From Colias croceus (taxonomy: Eukaryota; Arthropoda; Insecta; Lepidoptera; Pieridae): a DNA stretch of 64,000 nt. This document shows positions 11,162-22,509 of this stretch, in pieces. A program made the translations under genes and the position numbers. Every line of letters starts with the position of its first letter. Within the stretch, counting starts at the first letter, position 1. The notes under the pieces are model-generated. The model saw only the letters and a list, made by a program, of their open reading frames with translations, was not told the DNA's origin and made no database searches. The stretch covers positions 9,982,001 to 10,046,000 of the forward strand of contig NC_059546.1 in NCBI RefSeq assembly GCF_905220415.1. Direction: 5' to 3'.

Positions 11162-12020
11162 ACATATCTATTATAAAACGCCAATACTGTTTTTCCTAGA
11201 TAAATAAAATACTGTTTCTAGTATCTACTATTGTTAGTTTTTAACACAAAAAATATGATTTCATCTGGCAAGTTTCACGAAAGAAAATAATATTATATCA
11301 AACCCATAATAAAATATTCGAGGAAATAATATAAGAATTTTTCGTGGGTATGATGTTAACAAAATATATCTCTCGTATGGAATAAAACAATTTACGAGAC
11401 GAGGTAATCTTATACCTTTAACGTTATTTTGTTTCTAAAATAACTTTTATATTTTATTCGATTTCGTTTCTGGCGACATTTCCAAGAATGCTTTTAAATT
11501 AAAAGTGTAATAATATATTGTGTCGATATTTGTTTTTCGTTTTTATATTTTAGCTGATATAATTATTGTAATCCTAAGAGGACGCTATGTTTGATATCGA
11601 CATCTCACATTATTAAGATATCACCTTTAAAAAAATTTAAAAATAGGTATTCAATTCTGACTTTAAATTTGGAAATATGGGCTTATAGTTAAATGTATAG
11701 ATTATAAAAATAGTAACCATTTTACTTAAGAAATTAAATTTAGAATAATATCAGTCAATAACGTAACTTTTACTTTATGACCAATGGAAACATTTAAAGG
11801 AATTATCAAATTTCAAATATAATAAAATTAAATATAATTATTATGTTCGATACAAACATACATGTACTTGTTTACCAACCAATATTTGTCCATTCTCTAG
11901 ATAATTGAAAAAAAATTGTAGACGATATTTTTACTACAATTTCTACACCATTCTACTATACATTACACTACCTAACCAAACTCACAAGATAAATCATTAC
12001 AATAAAACCACGTCAAACCA
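11162..12020. other. Intergenic DNA downstream of the peptide gene
   Basis: AT-rich and non-repetitive. I see no exons or hairpins between the palindrome and the poly(A) signal of the minus-strand gene. Confidence 0.5.
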
Positions 12021-12026
12021 AAAATC

Positions 12027-12032
12027 TTTATT
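12027..12032 (-). terminator. Poly(A) signal AATAAA of the secreted-peptide gene
   Basis: TTTATT on the plus strand reads AATAAA on the minus strand, 20 bases beyond the stop codon at 12055-12053. A very short 3' untranslated region fits a small peptide gene. Confidence 0.55.
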
Positions 12033-12052
12033 ACGATAACCAAATCGCCACG

Positions 12053-13051
12053 TCATTTCTTCTCGAATATTCTAAACTTATAGTCCACATAGTACCCATT
12101 CTTTTTAGCGTGTTGGTTCAGAGAGAACGTTATCTTTTTAATTTTCTCAACTACTTCCTCTAACGTCAAGTTAGTGATGTGCTTCGTCGCTTTTGGCACC
12201 ATTTTGTATCGATTCTTCTGATTTAACGCCCGTTTTATGTAGCTAGGGATGTCTGCAAGAATCGTTTTCCTTACGATAGTAGGTTATGTGGTCGTAATAA
12301 ATGAGGAATGAATACTTTCAGAGTGGGATATTATTTGGTATTAAATAACCATATTTATATATTCATCTTTGTTGTATCACGAACTTTATGATCTCGTCTT
12401 TAGCAAGGACGTATTTACAGATATAAAATCTACCAATTTCATACGAAGAAAGTGAACCGATTTCGATAAATTTGAGCATAAAAATTCATTCACACAGGAT
12501 AATATTTATTGAGCAGTTGAAGATCGGCTATAAAACTGTACTAACTAACTCTATCTCTTGTAAAACTCTGCAAGGGTATTGGCTCTGAATGGGTAACTTT
12601 AAGAGTATTTAACAAAAATAGTAATCTAGCATAATAATATAATAAACGCGAAAGTTTGTGAGGATGTGTGTTTGTGTGTTTGTTACTCTTTCACGCAAAT
12701 AATACTAAACCAATTACAATGAAATTTAGCACACATATAGAGGGTAACTTGGATTAACACTCAGGATACGTTTTATCCCGTAAATCCCACGGGAACGGGA
12801 ACTATGCTGCTTTCTCTTTAAAAACGCGGGTAATGCCACGGGTGAAAAGCTAGTCTAGCATAACTACAGTACAAACGCTGCAATTAATATAACGAAATTT
12901 CGCATAAACGGAAGTACTATTCACAAGAATTCAATAAAACAGAAGTTATGAAACTTAAGTTTGAAACAAACATACCTTCATAGTTGGAAAATTGGTATTG
13001 AGATAAAGCAAGCCTTAACAGTATTAATGCCACGACCACAGTCACAAACAT
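12053..13051 (-). CDS. Two-exon gene for a 91-residue basic secreted peptide
   Basis: Exon 1 is 13051-12976 (25 codons plus one base) and exon 2 is 12252-12053 (200 nt with stop). Residues 1-17 (MFVTVVVALILLRLALS) form a typical signal peptide, so the mature chain probably starts at Gln18. It is strongly basic (about 16 Lys/Arg in the last 65 residues), has no cysteine, and carries one N-glycosylation sequon (NLT, residues 53-55). The donor is GAAG followed by GTATGT and the acceptor is ATTCTTGCAG. The split codon (G + AC) gives Asp26, so the phases agree. The 723-bp intron holds a family C Helitron-like copy. MFV is the first in-frame ATG, with A at -3, and an 8-codon upstream frame precedes it. 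I do not recognise the family; a secreted peptide is inferred from the signal sequence. Confidence 0.6.
12625..12853 (+). mobile_element. Helitron-like element, family C copy in the peptide-gene intron
   Basis: It starts TCTAGCATAATAATATAATA, contains 'gcgaaagtttgtgaggatgt', 'ctctttcacgcaaat' and 'aatcccacgggaacgggaac', and ends AAGCTAG before T. Similar to the copies at 45594 and 27165. It lies antisense within the proposed intron and does not touch either splice site. Confidence 0.7.
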
Positions 13052-13149
13052 GCTTCGTTTGTTAACTGTTAACACTTTTGTTTCGACTATATGACACAGA
13101 GTAGGTAATGCATGCAGAGATCTTTTTTTATTTTTTTGTGAAAGCAATA

Positions 13150-14500
13150 TATTACCTATGTTTAATGTATGAGTTTGTTTATTGCCTTGTATCCATGACT
13201 GAATAATAGGAATTAAAATTAGCGATATTGTAAAATCTTTAATCAGAAGAATGAATAAAACATGTATTTTTTGTGGATAAAAAAAAAAAACATTATAATT
13301 TCATGGTTCGCCTAATCACAAATTAACATGATTTTCATTTGTCACTTTAATGAGTATTGAGATAAAAACTATAGCTTAGAAGTATCGCTTAAAATCAGTA
13401 TAGGAGGTAGTTACATTGATTATGTAAAGTAAAACGAATGTCACAAAAATAATAAAATTTTGCAAGATTTATCTACATTTCATATAAATGTAATAAACGA
13501 AAGAAGCATGAAATAAAAATATTGAATATGAAAATGTAGGTGGGAAATAAAGTTTATTGAACCGACGCCATTGCGGTATTTATAAGCCGTGAAAATATTG
13601 CTCAGTAACGAGCTTAATAAAGTCAATCAGGTTACGATAAGAAAATTTATCTTTTATTTTGCTCTCCCATTAATTTTTCCGTTCTTAACGAGTTCCAATA
13701 AATGCTAAATCAGTTTGTTCGATTTTCAGAAATTCGAGCGATGAAGGATTCACCTTAATTATACCTAAATCAAAAGTTAAAATACTCTGAAAATTTGTAC
13801 CTACACTGTATTTTTATTTTTAACTTCTTCGAAAGCAACTTTTATTTTTTTGTAACTTAATTTTTATGTTGGTGCTTAAATAGAAATCGTATTAAATATA
13901 TTTTGTAATAAACATATTATGTAAATGGTAGACAACCACCGCATAAACACTGTTCCAGAATTTAATTATCTATAAGATTAATAATTAAAAACATATGTAC
14001 AAAATAAAATAAAGAACTATCTGTAAAACATTACTCTATGCATTATGCACTCGTACCAGCAAATACAATTTGACTTATATTGTTATTTATGGCACACACA
14101 AAAATGTACTTTAATTCTCGATAATACAGTTCTATTTTGAATACATCTCGCACATCGCTATTGTCGGCAAGTATAAGTTTACACGGAAGGCGTTAAAGTT
14201 CTTAAAACAAAATGTTTTGTTTGCGTTTGTGTCCTTAAGTTTTGTGCGACGGATTTTTTTGAGAATTGGAAATTTATTTTGTCGCGAACACTGCTCTTAT
14301 TTTTATGCGAGGATTGTGAAAAAGTAGTTGTTAATAGAATGCGAGAGACCAAAAAATAATTTAAGAATCTGTTAGCTTATTTCACTGAAAACATTTTTCG
14401 AGAGTTTATACAGTCAACAGAGAGTTACTACAATTTAACAAATATTTTCTTTTAAAAATATTATAAAGATTTGTTCATATTATCTTAACTAGTGCTTGTA
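13150..14500. other. Upstream region of the peptide gene, no other feature
   Basis: This holds the presumed promoter of the minus-strand gene. A weak TATA-like string (taatatattgc, minus strand) lies near 13160, but no start site can be fixed. Nothing else is recognised. Confidence 0.4.
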
Positions 14501-14504
14501 AAAG

Positions 14505-15342
14505 CTTTATTTTTATTTTTATTTTATTTTATTAAGGCTCATTAGCAGCTGTACATCAATCTTTACATAAAAAATACACAAAAAATATAGGACGTGATGA
14601 CAACTAATAAAAAATGAGCACTGCATGCACTACAAAAATTACAAAAAAAACCAATAATAATAAAAATAAACAGATTAACTAAATACATTTTAACTTATAA
14701 ATTACATTTTAAAATAATCACTTGATAAAACTTAAATAACAATATATCAATCAAATGAAATAAAATTAATTGAAATCTAAACAAATAAAATTAAAACGTT
14801 ACCTTAAAATTGACTACATATTATTATATAAAATTCGAAGTAAATAATTAATATAAAGTGTAGAATTAATTCATTTTCCAACATAAATAAACAACAACAT
14901 CATGTATAAAAGAGAGGTAGGTACCTAGTATAATTAAACACTGACATGGTTGATCGCTTACATCGTCTGTTTAAATTTTCCAATATTATCAAAATGTATA
15001 TCTAGTGTATGATTTACTATTCGATTGTAATTTCTACATATTCTTGGTATGGGAGAGAAGGAACCCAAAGTGGTCCTCATGATAGGCACCGATAATAGTG
15101 GGATCGGTTTACGTGGAAATTTACTAGGCGTCCGGAATCCAATCAGAGAAAGCAATTGGGGGCAGTCAATATGATTTCTAATTAGTTTGTATAAAAATAA
15201 AATATCAAAATTGTCGCGCCTTTTCTCTAAAGAAACCATTCCAAAATATTCCAAACGCTTAGAGTACGAAATCAGACTTTTACTAATGTTTTGACTGTAA
15301 GCAAGGTGCCATATAAACCTTTTTTGCACGCGCTCTAATCAA
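14505..15342 (-). pseudogene. 5'-truncated LINE (non-LTR retrotransposon), RT C-terminus and 3' tail
   Basis: On the minus strand a frame from about 15342 to 14958 encodes the last 120 or so residues of a Jockey/CR1-like reverse transcriptase. It begins LERVQKRF, has 'RRDNFDILFLYKLIRNHIDC' and the RTTLGSFSPIPRICRNYN motif, and ends in FKQTM. A stop lies just before LERV, marking the 5' truncation. The 3' untranslated region follows and ends near 14505 in an A-rich tail of AAAAT/AATAAA units. The catalytic FADD region is absent, so this is a dead copy. Confidence 0.75.
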
Positions 15343-15344
15343 AA

Positions 15345-16790
15345 CACAACAAAAAACAAAGCTTGATTTTCTTTCATATAACTTCATCTAGAAAACTCGC
15401 TTCAACGTAAACTTACTCATTGATTTGTAGAGCGAACGCATGCGGATTGCATCTATCGACTTTTACCATACTTTTATAAATATATTTTAAAACTTTTAAA
15501 ACTACTTGAAATGGATTATTTACTTAAGTTTAAAACCAAATTGAAATTACATTTAAAGCTACCTAAGTAAGCATTAGAATAAGCAAGGTGGGAAAATAGG
15601 TTTTATTATGTTTGCCCCTTGTTTGACATATACCTAGGTAGTTTTATAATTATTCGTCGACATGCTATGAAGGGCGAATAAGTTTTTTTATTCTCGTAAG
15701 GGTAACATTAGATTCTGTAATTGTGTATAATACACTTGATATTCCTTATGTCAATGATTCACTCCTCTGTATTTAACATAGCATTCGATAGCTAAGCCCT
15801 AATCCCTAATCAACTAAAATTTGAATCCAAACCAATTAATCAAGCACATTAAACCGCCATCCATATAAATGACAGGTCTAACTTGCAAGTTCTAAAGTTG
15901 AAGCAATGAATCAATATGTTAACGTCTCGAGAAGCAGTCTAACATGATTTATGTGTATCAATTAGGACGGCCAGTGGATTGGATTACCGGTGACACCCGA
16001 AGTCTGCGTGCTTAATTATTAGGCTTAACAGCGTTAAGACGACTTCGATCGGTCCCAATGTGAATTTGGAAATGAGTGTACCGCTTTACATTTGAACGCG
16101 CGTGAATGGCAGCTTTATTTGCGGATGTGAAATGATGAACTAGTGCTAGAATAGTATTAAAATATCTGTGGTAGGTTTTTTTTTATTTGCTTCATGATAA
16201 TATTTTGTTGTAGGTAAGTATGTTTAGTGTTTATTCGTGTTGTTGAATAATGCCATCTTACTTTGCATCTATATCTTTTTACTTACAACATCATTGAGCC
16301 TAAACACGAAACGATTGAGGCAACAGCATCTCTCTAAATGGAAGAGTTTTTATCTGTGACAAATCTCTTTCCAAATTCAAACAATGATTAACAGCAACAA
16401 GTGTCAACGAAAAAGGCACGTTAAAACTCGTCACAAAGTCCCAACTTATTCAGGGACCAGACTATACGTCAATGTCACTCCCCTATTCACGACTTGATAA
16501 ATACTATGTTACGATAAAGTCGGGTCGTGTAACGCGGCCTTATTTCTGTCGTGTGGACACTGGTTTAATTTTTCTTTTATGGTTGTAAATATTGTATTAG
16601 GCAGCAGGGAGGATACGCGTCTGGGTTAGGTTATGCATGTACAATGTACATTCTAAATGAATGACTGATTATGTTTTATGCAAGTGTATTTATAAAATCT
16701 GTTCAGTAGATTTCCCATGAAAGCGTAACAAACATCCATGCTTACAAACCTATGCATTTATAATATTAGTAGGATAAAGATTTCAATATT
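15345..16790. other. Non-repetitive stretch with slightly GC-richer patches
   Basis: No supported gene. The patch 15960-16140 is GC-richer than its surroundings and has a 31-codon open frame without splice support. It could be conserved non-coding DNA, but this cannot be judged from one sequence. Confidence 0.4.
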
Positions 16791-16796
16791 CTGCGT

Positions 16797-16921
16797 GGCA
16801 AGTAGAGAGCAACTCCCGAAGTTGCATCGCTACGTGCGCGCACTTTCTTACTAGCCCATAGAGTTGATGGGAGAGACAAAATAGTTGCGGAGACAAAAGT
16901 TGCTCTTGCGCGCTAGCTCTT
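16797..16921. mobile_element. MITE copy with one intact arm
   Basis: The right arm (gttgcggagacaaaagttgc to 'gcgcgctagctc') and the centre (gcgcgcactttcttactagc) match the intact 166-bp MITE at 46039-46204. The left arm is rearranged. The element abuts the candidate exon at 16970. Confidence 0.7.
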
Positions 16922-16969
16922 ATACTTTACTATTTCTTCTTCTTTCCTGCAATATTATTTTAATCAAAG

Positions 16970-17091
16970 CAACAATAACTTTGTCTATAAGTGGACCTAT
17001 TTGTCAAGCTATAGCATTTGAAGTATCTGGATCAAGTTTGCCTTTATTGTTAAAGGAAAAGGAAACAGCTCAAACTTTACAAAAAGACTAA
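16970..17091 (+). CDS. Candidate terminal exon of an unknown gene
   Basis: The open frame ends in GPICQAIAFEVSGSSLP, then LLLKEKETAQTLQKD and a stop. It follows a pyrimidine-rich run (atttcttcttctttcctgc) and a possible acceptor (aatcaaag), consistent with the 3' end of a plus-strand gene. I found no upstream partner exon and no nearby AATAAA. The frame also stays open back into the MITE, which weakens the splice argument. It may be a fragment of a processed pseudogene. The family is unrecognised. Confidence 0.22.
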
Positions 17092-17099
17092 GACTAATA

Positions 17100-18560
17100 T
17101 TTCCGAAAAAATTATGACATTACTAAAACTTCGCATCAGCCAGTTCTCTATACATCAAAATGTATGAAAAATGTTAAGAAATTACAGACACCGCTATTTA
17201 TAAAAGTCCATTCTATAGAGGAAGCGGTCCCGAACGTGACTCATCGATCAAATACTGTACCGATATCAAAATGTAGTTACTATTGTCCTTTCGATAAAAT
17301 ATGATCGGCGACATTGACAAATCGTGAAGTCAAAATGTTGGTATTTTTGCTAATGTCCCGTTTTAGATAAATTATTTGTTGCTAAAAAAAGAGTTGTGAC
17401 ATAAACATAAACGGATTTCGAAAACAATTCTTCAAATATATTGTTAATTTTAATGCTAAATGTTAGAACTAGATAAATCCGTTTGATATTCTCTTAGACT
17501 TCGTTCCTTCTAACCATAAACACGGTGACAAAGTTCACTCAAGGAATAACAAGCAAAACCCTTTGATCAACAATTATTGGATAATTAAAAGTCACATCCC
17601 AAAAGTTTCAGATACATTTGTATTGCATGAATTTACCTAACAAACATAACATACCTATTATATACATAAATACACAACTTCGCCATACATTCAAAGTCTT
17701 TAATTAACTTTCGTAAAGGGGTGAAACGAATTTTACCAGAATTAAAATACACGTGTAATAATCATGACCTATTTATAGTTTTGGTGGAAATATATTCATG
17801 ATTTTTTTTCCTTGATTAAAAACATACTTAAAATGATATTCAACATTTCAACATAACTAAAACATAACAGACATAACTAAAACACCATAGCTTCTAGTAC
17901 AGTCAACAAGAAGTCATCGAAATGTTCCCAAATACTTTCATTATATTAAAAATTCAATCAGATGACGTAAAAAAAAAAATATGCTTTAGGTATATTGAAT
18001 CAAAAGTAGGAGTCACAGATAAAATAGAAACAAATTCTTTCCGTCTTTTCATTTTTATAATTTTTATCATTCAAGTAAAACTACGAAACGGCTTTACCGA
18101 ATTCAAAGAGACTTCATTTGAAAATAGCTGATGCTATCAACAATAAATGTGATTTTAATTCTAATGTGAAAAAGTTTATAGATACTAAACTGAGACGTAA
18201 ATGCATTTGATGACCTAGTTCTTTTAACTATGTCTTCCTGTAAGCGATTAATTTAAACCTTATATTCAAGTAGTAAGAGTATCTATTCAATGCACCATTC
18301 TTGTCTTCGAATTCATAAATTGCCTTCACAACGCACCCAATTTATAACCCAATTTTCAATAAACTATGAACCCTTACCTGAATTGAAAGTGTGATTGAAA
18401 TAACAAAACGAAACAATATAGTAATGCCGAGTTAATGTTAGGCCGATAGTAAATTACGAAGGGTCCACTGCAACCTTTAAAAATACCACTTGAATTTGAA
18501 CTCTATTCGCTACATTTACAGTTTATGTTAGCTCGATGACTTTGACAGATAGCCTTCAAC
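17100..18560. other. AT-rich stretch without recognised features
   Basis: No repeat families or convincing exons. A 69-codon frame at 17922-18131 has low-complexity content and no other support. Confidence 0.5.
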
Positions 18561-18568
18561 TTGTCACA

Positions 18569-18734
18569 ATGGAATTGGATCCACAATACATTGTAATAGA
18601 GTTCAATTTTCGGTATCAGAAGTGGGATCAAAATGACGGTATGTGTATTACGAAATGGTAGTAACTTGACATTGTTGATAAGGGTCGCAGTTCCTAAGGC
18701 AACACTGCCCTTTAAGTTCACGCGGTACAAATGA
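18569..18734 (+). CDS. Candidate tiny two-exon gene (37 residues)
   Basis: ATG at 18569 in good context (cacaATGG) opens MELDPQYIVIEFNFRYQKW followed by DQND, then meets GTATGTG at 18639. A 52-base intron ending gtcgcag at 18690 would join in phase (G + TT = Val) to PKATLPFKFTRYK and a stop at 18732-18734. AATAAA lies at 18816-18821. Unspliced, the frame stops after 30 codons. The intron is at the short limit for insects and its acceptor has little pyrimidine. A 75-codon minus-strand frame overlaps. The family is unknown. Confidence 0.25.
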
Positions 18735-19109
18735 GAAGTTGTCGCGTTAAAGCACTAATATCCGTAAGCTCATATAATAAGAGTAGAATTAGCATAGAAG
18801 AAATTATTAAGCCATAATAAATGACGCTAAAAAAAATATCCTGGGTGTTGATTAGTTAAAAAAAGTAGAAGATAAGTACCTACTGAAGAAATATTATGGT
18901 CGTAATTGAGGCTTGATAAAAACATTAATTAAAAGCTGAAGATTATTAAATGTACTTTATTTATCTTAACGAAGAAAATGGTTTTAATTTATCGTAGCGT
19001 TAATCGGGAAAAATTATCAGTATTAATTAAAATTGGTGAAAATCTCAACTTCTAAATAATTTATATCCTGTTCTTCTTAATAATTATTGAACAAAAATAT
19101 GATTATTAA

Positions 19110-19300
19110 TTTCAAACTCAAACTCAAAAATTTATTTATCTTATTAGACTTCTTTTAGAAGCACTTTCGAATCGTCAATACATAATATTTTTAACAATTA
19201 CCACAATTTTATAACATACATACTATACATACCTATACATATAATAAATACCTATTTAATTAATTAAACTTAAATATCAACTGGCGTACTTGTATATTGA
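19110..19300 (-). mobile_element. Possible LINE 3' tail
   Basis: On the minus strand the sequence ends in AAATTTTTGAGTTTGAGTTTG repeats, the kind of short direct repeat that closes several lepidopteran non-LTR elements. There is no coding part, and the boundaries are guesses. Confidence 0.3.
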
Positions 19301-19419
19301 TAATATTCTTCATAAAAGGCTATCATTTAGATTTATTTAATTGTCATATTTATTTAGAAAGAAAAATATACTTGCGCTCCGTATTAAAATACCTATTATG
19401 TAGATGTTTGTAAATGTTA

Positions 19420-20336
19420 CCGGAAATGTATGTAATCCGTCATTGTATACAATTCCTAGGAAATGTATAGAATTCCTAAAATCGCTTGGAAATGTGTGAA
19501 ATAAATTATTTTATACACATTTCCTAGGAAATCTATACATTTCCTAAATAGCTATCGGAAATGTGAAACATTTAAGATATTGATATGTCGCAGGCAAATT
19601 GTATACAATCTGTCCGTTTACAAACGGTCGGCATTTTGTAGTAACTCTGCCGATAATTCGTAATCAGTAATTTTTGGATTGGATAAGGGGATGGGTTAGG
19701 TTAGGTTCGTGTTTTTCAAAACTACACAGTAATAGTCCGTCGTCTCGCGACCGTCTTTTTGTAGAATTTTGGAAAAAGACGAATTTTCGGCATGTTAAAA
19801 CAGCTAGCCGTAATGTAATATGGCGGATTATACAATTCGACTGCGCCAAATATACGCGGGGACAGCGGGACGAGGGGACTGATTACTTGCCAAATGAAAA
19901 TTTGATTTTATAAGAATAAATTATAAGTTGATTTTGTGATATTTACGTTATAAGTTAGATAGTTGATTTTTAAAATGTTAATTAGTAATATATTAACATT
20001 TTAAAAATCAACTATCTAACTTTTGTAAGTAAGTAAGTTGTAAGATATGAACATAATATTATTACAATTTTACGGTATGACTGTTACTCGATTGTATCAA
20101 TAAGAGCTATAATAAAAAAAATAACAACGTGTTTTATTACAGAAAGCATTTACTTTACACATTTCCTAATACGATATTGGAATTGTATACAATTCCTAGG
20201 AAGATTATACATTTCCTAGGATATGCATGCATTAAATAGTTTTTTAAACAATATTTTATACATTTCCTAAATGGTATCGGAATTGTACACATTTCCTAGG
20301 AATTGTATACAATTCCTTGATTTCATACATTTCCGG
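19420..20336. mobile_element. 917-bp TA-flanked element with repeated CCTAGG palindromes
   Basis: The ends are inverted (CCGGAAATGTATG at the left, its complement at the right) and both are followed by TA. Near both ends lie many copies of 'atttcctaggaaatgtat' or 'aattgtatacaattcctagg', each internally palindromic, like the subterminal repeats to which transposases bind. The centre contains a GC-richer segment (19640-19890, with overlapping short frames on both strands) and a perfect hairpin at 19954-20020. No transposase is evident. The superfamily is uncertain. Confidence 0.6.
19954..20020. repeat. Perfect 29-bp stem with 9-base loop
   Basis: 'gttagatagttgatttttaa' continuing to 'aatgttaat' is followed by nine bases and the exact reverse complement. 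If transcribed it would form a pre-miRNA-sized hairpin, but inside a mobile element it is more likely part of the transposon. Confidence 0.85.
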
Positions 20337-20641
20337 TAACATAAACATTAACGTACAGTTTTCATTTTGAAATAGGAAATAAAAACGAAATAATAACAAA
20401 TCTATAAATATGTTTAGTTTTTAAATTGTTGTTGAATAGACAAGCGGCTTTATAAAATATTTCAGTCTATTTGCATTTAACTTGTTGATCAGATTTTCAA
20501 AGGCAAAAGCATTATGGAGAATATATTTTGTATATGTATAAGAGCATCATACCTTCAAAACAACAGTTACAAAAGTTAGTGAAGTAAATAGCAACTGTAT
20601 TTACCAAGAATGTACCCAAAGTTATATCCAGGTCTTCAAAT

Positions 20642-20988
20642 GCCGGCGGCATTTCCGAAGGCATTTGCGAAGGCATTTGCGATGGCATTCGCGAAGGCAT
20701 TTGCGATGGCATTCGCGAAGGCATTCGCGAAGGCACTCGCGATGGCATTCGCGAAGGCATTTGCGATGGCATTTGCGAAGGCATTCGCGAAGGCATTTGC
20801 GATGGCATTCGCAAAGGCATTCGCGAAGGCATTTGCGATGGCATTCGCAAAGGCACTCGCGAAGGCATTCGCGAAGGCACTCGCGAAGGCATTTGCGATG
20901 GCATTCGCGAAGGCATTGGCGAAGGCATTCGCGAAGGCATTTGCGAAGGCATTCGCGAAGGCATTTGCGAAGGCATTTGCGATGGCGA
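20642..20988. repeat. 12-bp minisatellite, about 29 units
   Basis: The unit is GGCATT(C/T)GCGA(A/T), mixing gcattcgcgaag and gcatttgcgatg variants. The period is a multiple of three and lacks stops, so several frames on both strands stay open: Ala-Phe-Ala-Lys/Met and Arg-His-Ser/Leu-Arg on plus, Met-Pro-Ser-Arg/Gln and Ala-Asn-Ala-Phe on minus. The long frames at 20512-21100 are therefore by-products of the repeat. A minus-strand frame does run on to a possible donor (TTTTGAAG then GTATG), so an expressed repeat exon is not excluded. Confidence 0.9.
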
Positions 20989-21160
20989 ATAAGTGTAAAG
21001 TAAAAAGTATCAGTAGAACGTGTAAAACAACAAAAGTGAAATTGGATAAGTTAGTGGGGTAACTAATCGGGGTACTATACTCATTTTTCTTACAGTTCAT
21101 GTAACATAGAAACCTCAGCTATTTTCTTTTTTCGTGTGTAATTCGTTATTCGAATTATTC

Positions 21161-21194
21161 TTATTCAAAACACCTAATAAGGTGTTTTGAATAA
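21161..21194. repeat. Perfect 15-bp hairpin
   Basis: 'ttattcaaaacacct', four bases, then the exact complement. Function is unknown; possibly a tiny foldback element. Confidence 0.75.
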
Positions 21195-21588
21195 TTTTTG
21201 AACAATAGTTCACCTACCACACCACGAAATAGATCCAAAAATCTTCAGCCGTTTGGTCGCTGGGCGTATGAAACTAATTGTTAGGTGTTAGTCAGTCAAA
21301 AGAGTTTGTAGGTACTTACTTCAATTTTTAGATTTGGTTAGGTATCTACCTACCTTCCAGGTTAAAGCTAGAGTGGGGCAAGTGCCCCACCCTGCCCCAC
21401 TGTGGCTACGCCCATGATATCAAGTAACCGAATCAAAATAATTAATAAAAGAATTGATCAAAATATCTATCTTTTTGTAAAAACAACAAGCTGCATATTA
21501 TAAAATTTATTTTATTACCATCATCCGCAATTGTATATGTAATGTACTGTATGCACCTTTCGAGGAAACTCGACACTTTTATATCTTT

Positions 21589-22507
21589 CAGTGGCGGACT
21601 CAGTAGGGGGCGGAAGGCGCCAAAAAACTCCTCATAGGGGAGTATTGTAAATGTCTTACTTATTCCTTTGATCGAATCTTAGACAAAGCTATAAAATGCC
21701 CATTAAAATAATTCTTAATAATTATACATAACACATAGAAAATAACAGTAATAGCACACATTTGCATTTACTTGTATTAGGAAATACAAGTATTGTACTT
21801 CCACTAGAAGTACGTCAAGCGCAATCCTTAAGGAGTTTTAAACACCTTCTTAAGTCACACTATCTTTCTCTTGCTTAGCTTCTTCCTCTTTTTCCTTACT
21901 GTTATCTTATTTTCTTTTTTGTCATATACCTACTACTATATATGTATTTGTTCTATATGTTATATTTATTAAATATTTATAATTATATTTTCTCTGGTTA
22001 CCTATATACTTCTACTATATATTTGTTGTATGTGATATATATTATATACATTGAATATTTATAATTATTCTTTCTTTTTCCCTAACGCCTTATTTTTTGC
22101 TCACCCACCTCCTTTTAATGTCTCTCGTTACATATTATTACTTACGGTGGCCTGGAAGAGATCGCTATCTAGCGATAAGGCCACCGTTTGTACACATTAT
22201 TTTAATCTTATCTGTACTTTATATGTCTCTATTTCTTTTGTGTGTGCAATAAATAATTAAATAAATAAAATAAATAAATATTGTTCCTGTAAATTATAGT
22301 GTGAGCTTAAACTGGAATACTAGTTGAATTTGAATACATTCAGTACCTTCAACGTAATGTTTGGTCAAGTTATCAAACAAAACAGTCAAAACTATCAATG
22401 TTGAGTTCAGCTGTTAATGAATAAAGTTTCTAAAATTAGACCTGGGGCGCTGTCTAGCTTTTGCGCCCTGCGCCTTTGTGAGGCTTAGTCCGGGATTGAG
22501 ACACTGC
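21589..22507. mobile_element. Possible hAT-type element interrupted by a LINE
   Basis: The left end CAGTGGCGGACTCAG and the right end, read in reverse, CAGTGTCTCAATCCCGGACT resemble hAT termini. Both flanks have the GC-rich 'ggcgc' blocks seen in hAT MITEs of this type. The middle is occupied by a LINE tail at about 21775-22290. I see no matching 8-bp target duplication, so the pairing is tentative. Confidence 0.3.
21775..22290 (+). pseudogene. LINE 3' fragment: RT C-terminal residues and 3' UTR
   Basis: A frame at about 21783-21877 encodes the closing residues of a non-LTR reverse transcriptase (LPLEVRQAQSLRSFKHLLKS, then HYLSLA and stop). The 3' untranslated region follows, with the typical 'ggcctggaagagatcgct' and 'agcgataaggccaccg' pair at about 22149-22189 and an AATAAA-rich end at 22250-22290. 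Catalytic domains are absent. Confidence 0.65.
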
Positions 22508-22509
22508 AA

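Noticed and set aside
18503..18730. 75-codon minus frame and a cysteine-rich overlapping peptide
   Set aside because: Overlaps the better-supported plus-strand candidate and has no start, splice or family evidence.
19693..19708. GGGTTAGGTTAGGTT, like the insect telomere repeat TTAGG
   Set aside because: Only two to three units inside a mobile element. Not a telomeric array.
20512..21100. Four long overlapping frames of 112-154 codons
   Set aside because: They all come from the stop-free 12-bp repeat in different frames, without independent coding evidence.
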